Shown here one piece after another: positions 63,421 to 64,000 of a stretch of 64,000 nucleotides of DNA. The notes beneath the pieces are model-generated. The model was given only the letters and a program-made list of their open reading frames with translations, had not been told where the DNA came from and made no database searches. Position numbers and translations under genes: made by a program. Numbering within the stretch: the first letter of the stretch is position 1; every line of letters begins with the position of its first letter. The stretch spans positions 47,245 to 111,244 of the forward strand of contig CAWKCG010000040.1 in assembly GCA_963847965.1 (NCBI GenBank). Reading direction: 5' to 3'. Source of the DNA: Palsa-504 sp963847965. GTDB lineage: Bacteria; Actinomycetota; Actinomycetes; Streptosporangiales; Streptosporangiaceae.

Positions 63421-64000
63421 GTGGAAGAACCGCAGGAGGTCCCGGCGGATGAGGAGCACGAGCGGGTCTGGGAACGAGTCGCGGCGGTTGACATCGCTAA
63501 GGCGTCCGGGGTGGTGTGCACCCGGGTTCCCGATGAGGACCGGCCCGGCAGGCGCAAGACGCATGTGTGGACGGTGCAGGCGACGTCGAAGGCGGTCATC
63601 GAGCTGGGCGACTACCTGCGCGCCCGGCAGATTCAGGTCGTGACCCTGGAATCAACCGGGGTTATCCGGGGTTCAAAGGCCTGAAGTTTCGGACATTGCC
63701 CAGGTCGTGGCGTCGCGGACGCGTCCGCGACGGGAAGGACAAAAGCGGCAACGACGAGAGGTAGTGGCGGGATCAGCGCCGTGGTCGGCTGTCTGCGTCG
63801 CGGACGGTCCCAGGTAACCCGTCCGCGACAGGAGGAGGAACGAGCAAAGCGGACCGTCACCTGCCGTGGCAGACGGCCCTCTCGTGACCCCGGATTACCA
63901 GCGATTACTGGCGGATATGGTTCGTGGTCCTGGAGGCCGCCGGGCTGAAGGTGCAGCTGGTCAATGCCCGCGCCGTGAAGAACGCGCCGGGCCGGGCCAA
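63421..64000 (+). pseudogene. IS110-family transposase, interrupted and cut by window end
   Basis: GTG 63421 opens EEPQEVPADEEHERVWERVA and AVDIAKASGVVCTRVPDEDR, the first DEDD aspartate, then TSKAVIELGDYLRARQIQVV-TLEST. At 63657 the frame is broken by an insertion; SDYWRIWFVVLEAAGLKVQL-VNARAVKN resumes at 63900. Joined, ESTSDYW is a typical IS110 (DEDD) motif. The gene runs off the window. Confidence 0.8.
63657..63899. mobile_element. MITE-like insertion with strong internal palindromes
   Basis: The ~240-base insert has inverted ends GGTTATCCGGGGTTCA and GTGACCCCGGATTACC and an apparent ACC target duplication. Inside, a 22-base perfect palindrome centred on GACGCGTC lies at 63711-63732. A second hairpin pairs GTCGCGGACGG with CCGTCCGCGAC near 63800-63832. 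No gene is present. Confidence 0.7.

Noticed and set aside
1..64000. CRISPR arrays, rRNA and tRNA genes
   Set aside because: No regularly spaced direct repeats and no cloverleaf or rRNA signature was noticed on reading; a tRNA scan was not possible.

Overview
The window is high-G+C DNA from an actinomycete, probably a filamentous one near Streptosporangiales or Streptomycetales. The signs are an RbpA-type RNA polymerase-binding protein, a DUF574-type SAM methyltransferase, an ECF sigma gene overlapping a membrane partner, a PASTA-less Ser/Thr kinase with WD40 repeats, DinB-type proteins, GTG starts and possible leaderless genes. No rRNA, tRNA or CRISPR array was seen.

Region 1 (0-24 kb) holds transport, regulation and small toxin-antitoxin units. 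It has an aquaporin, an APC permease (frameshifted), a MarR/ABC-exporter divergon, an NlpC/P60 hydrolase, an arylsulfotransferase-like protein, a DrrAB-like ABC exporter, VapBC, an orphan PIN toxin, CspA, a MarR/MFS efflux pair, an AbiEi/AbiEii pair, an RbpA paralogue, a MarR/NAD(P)-binding divergon and a second VapBC-like pair. The gaps between these genes hold scraps of other genes and a dispersed hairpin repeat.

Region 2 (24.2-27.4 kb) is a transposon-like unit flanked by identical 131-bp direct repeats. An IS1634-like element and a second, solo copy of its left end bracket a phosphotransferase gene. The transposase is itself interrupted by a small inverted-repeat element. The unit sits at the start of a SAM methyltransferase gene.

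Region 3 (27.4-37.6 kb) holds an EamA transporter with a beheaded LysR gene, an MntA/HepT pair with the toxin broken in its active-site motif, an ECF sigma factor with a membrane partner, a WD40 kinase and two DinB-type proteins.

Region 4 (37.8-62.8 kb) is a defence island built on DNA phosphorothioation (Dnd). The core is dndA (plus strand) diverging from dndB-dndC-dndD-dndE and a Dnd-associated methyltransferase (minus strand). On each side lies a four-gene module of the same design and order: a PLD plus SF2 helicase, a small protein, an SMC/DndD-like ATPase with a CxCG hook, and a small protein of the Dnd-associated-protein-4 type. Module 1 (41.7-48.9 kb) is G+C-rich, also carries a sigma-r4/alpha-CTD-like HTH protein, and is heavily frameshifted. 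Module 2 (58.2-62.8 kb) is clearly A+T-richer and nearly intact, so it was probably acquired separately. DndFGH is absent from the window; the two modules are the likely restriction arms. A RecB-like nuclease-helicase and a HARE-HTH gene border the island. An IS630 remnant separates module 2 from dndA, and an IS110-like element, also interrupted by an inverted-repeat insertion, ends the window.

Many genes here (APC permease, HepT, sigma partner, nuclease-helicase, dndB, dndC, dndE and others) look whole except for exactly one extra base. This uniform +1 pattern could be systematic insertion errors in the assembly rather than gene death, so calls marked frameshifted should be read with that in mind.
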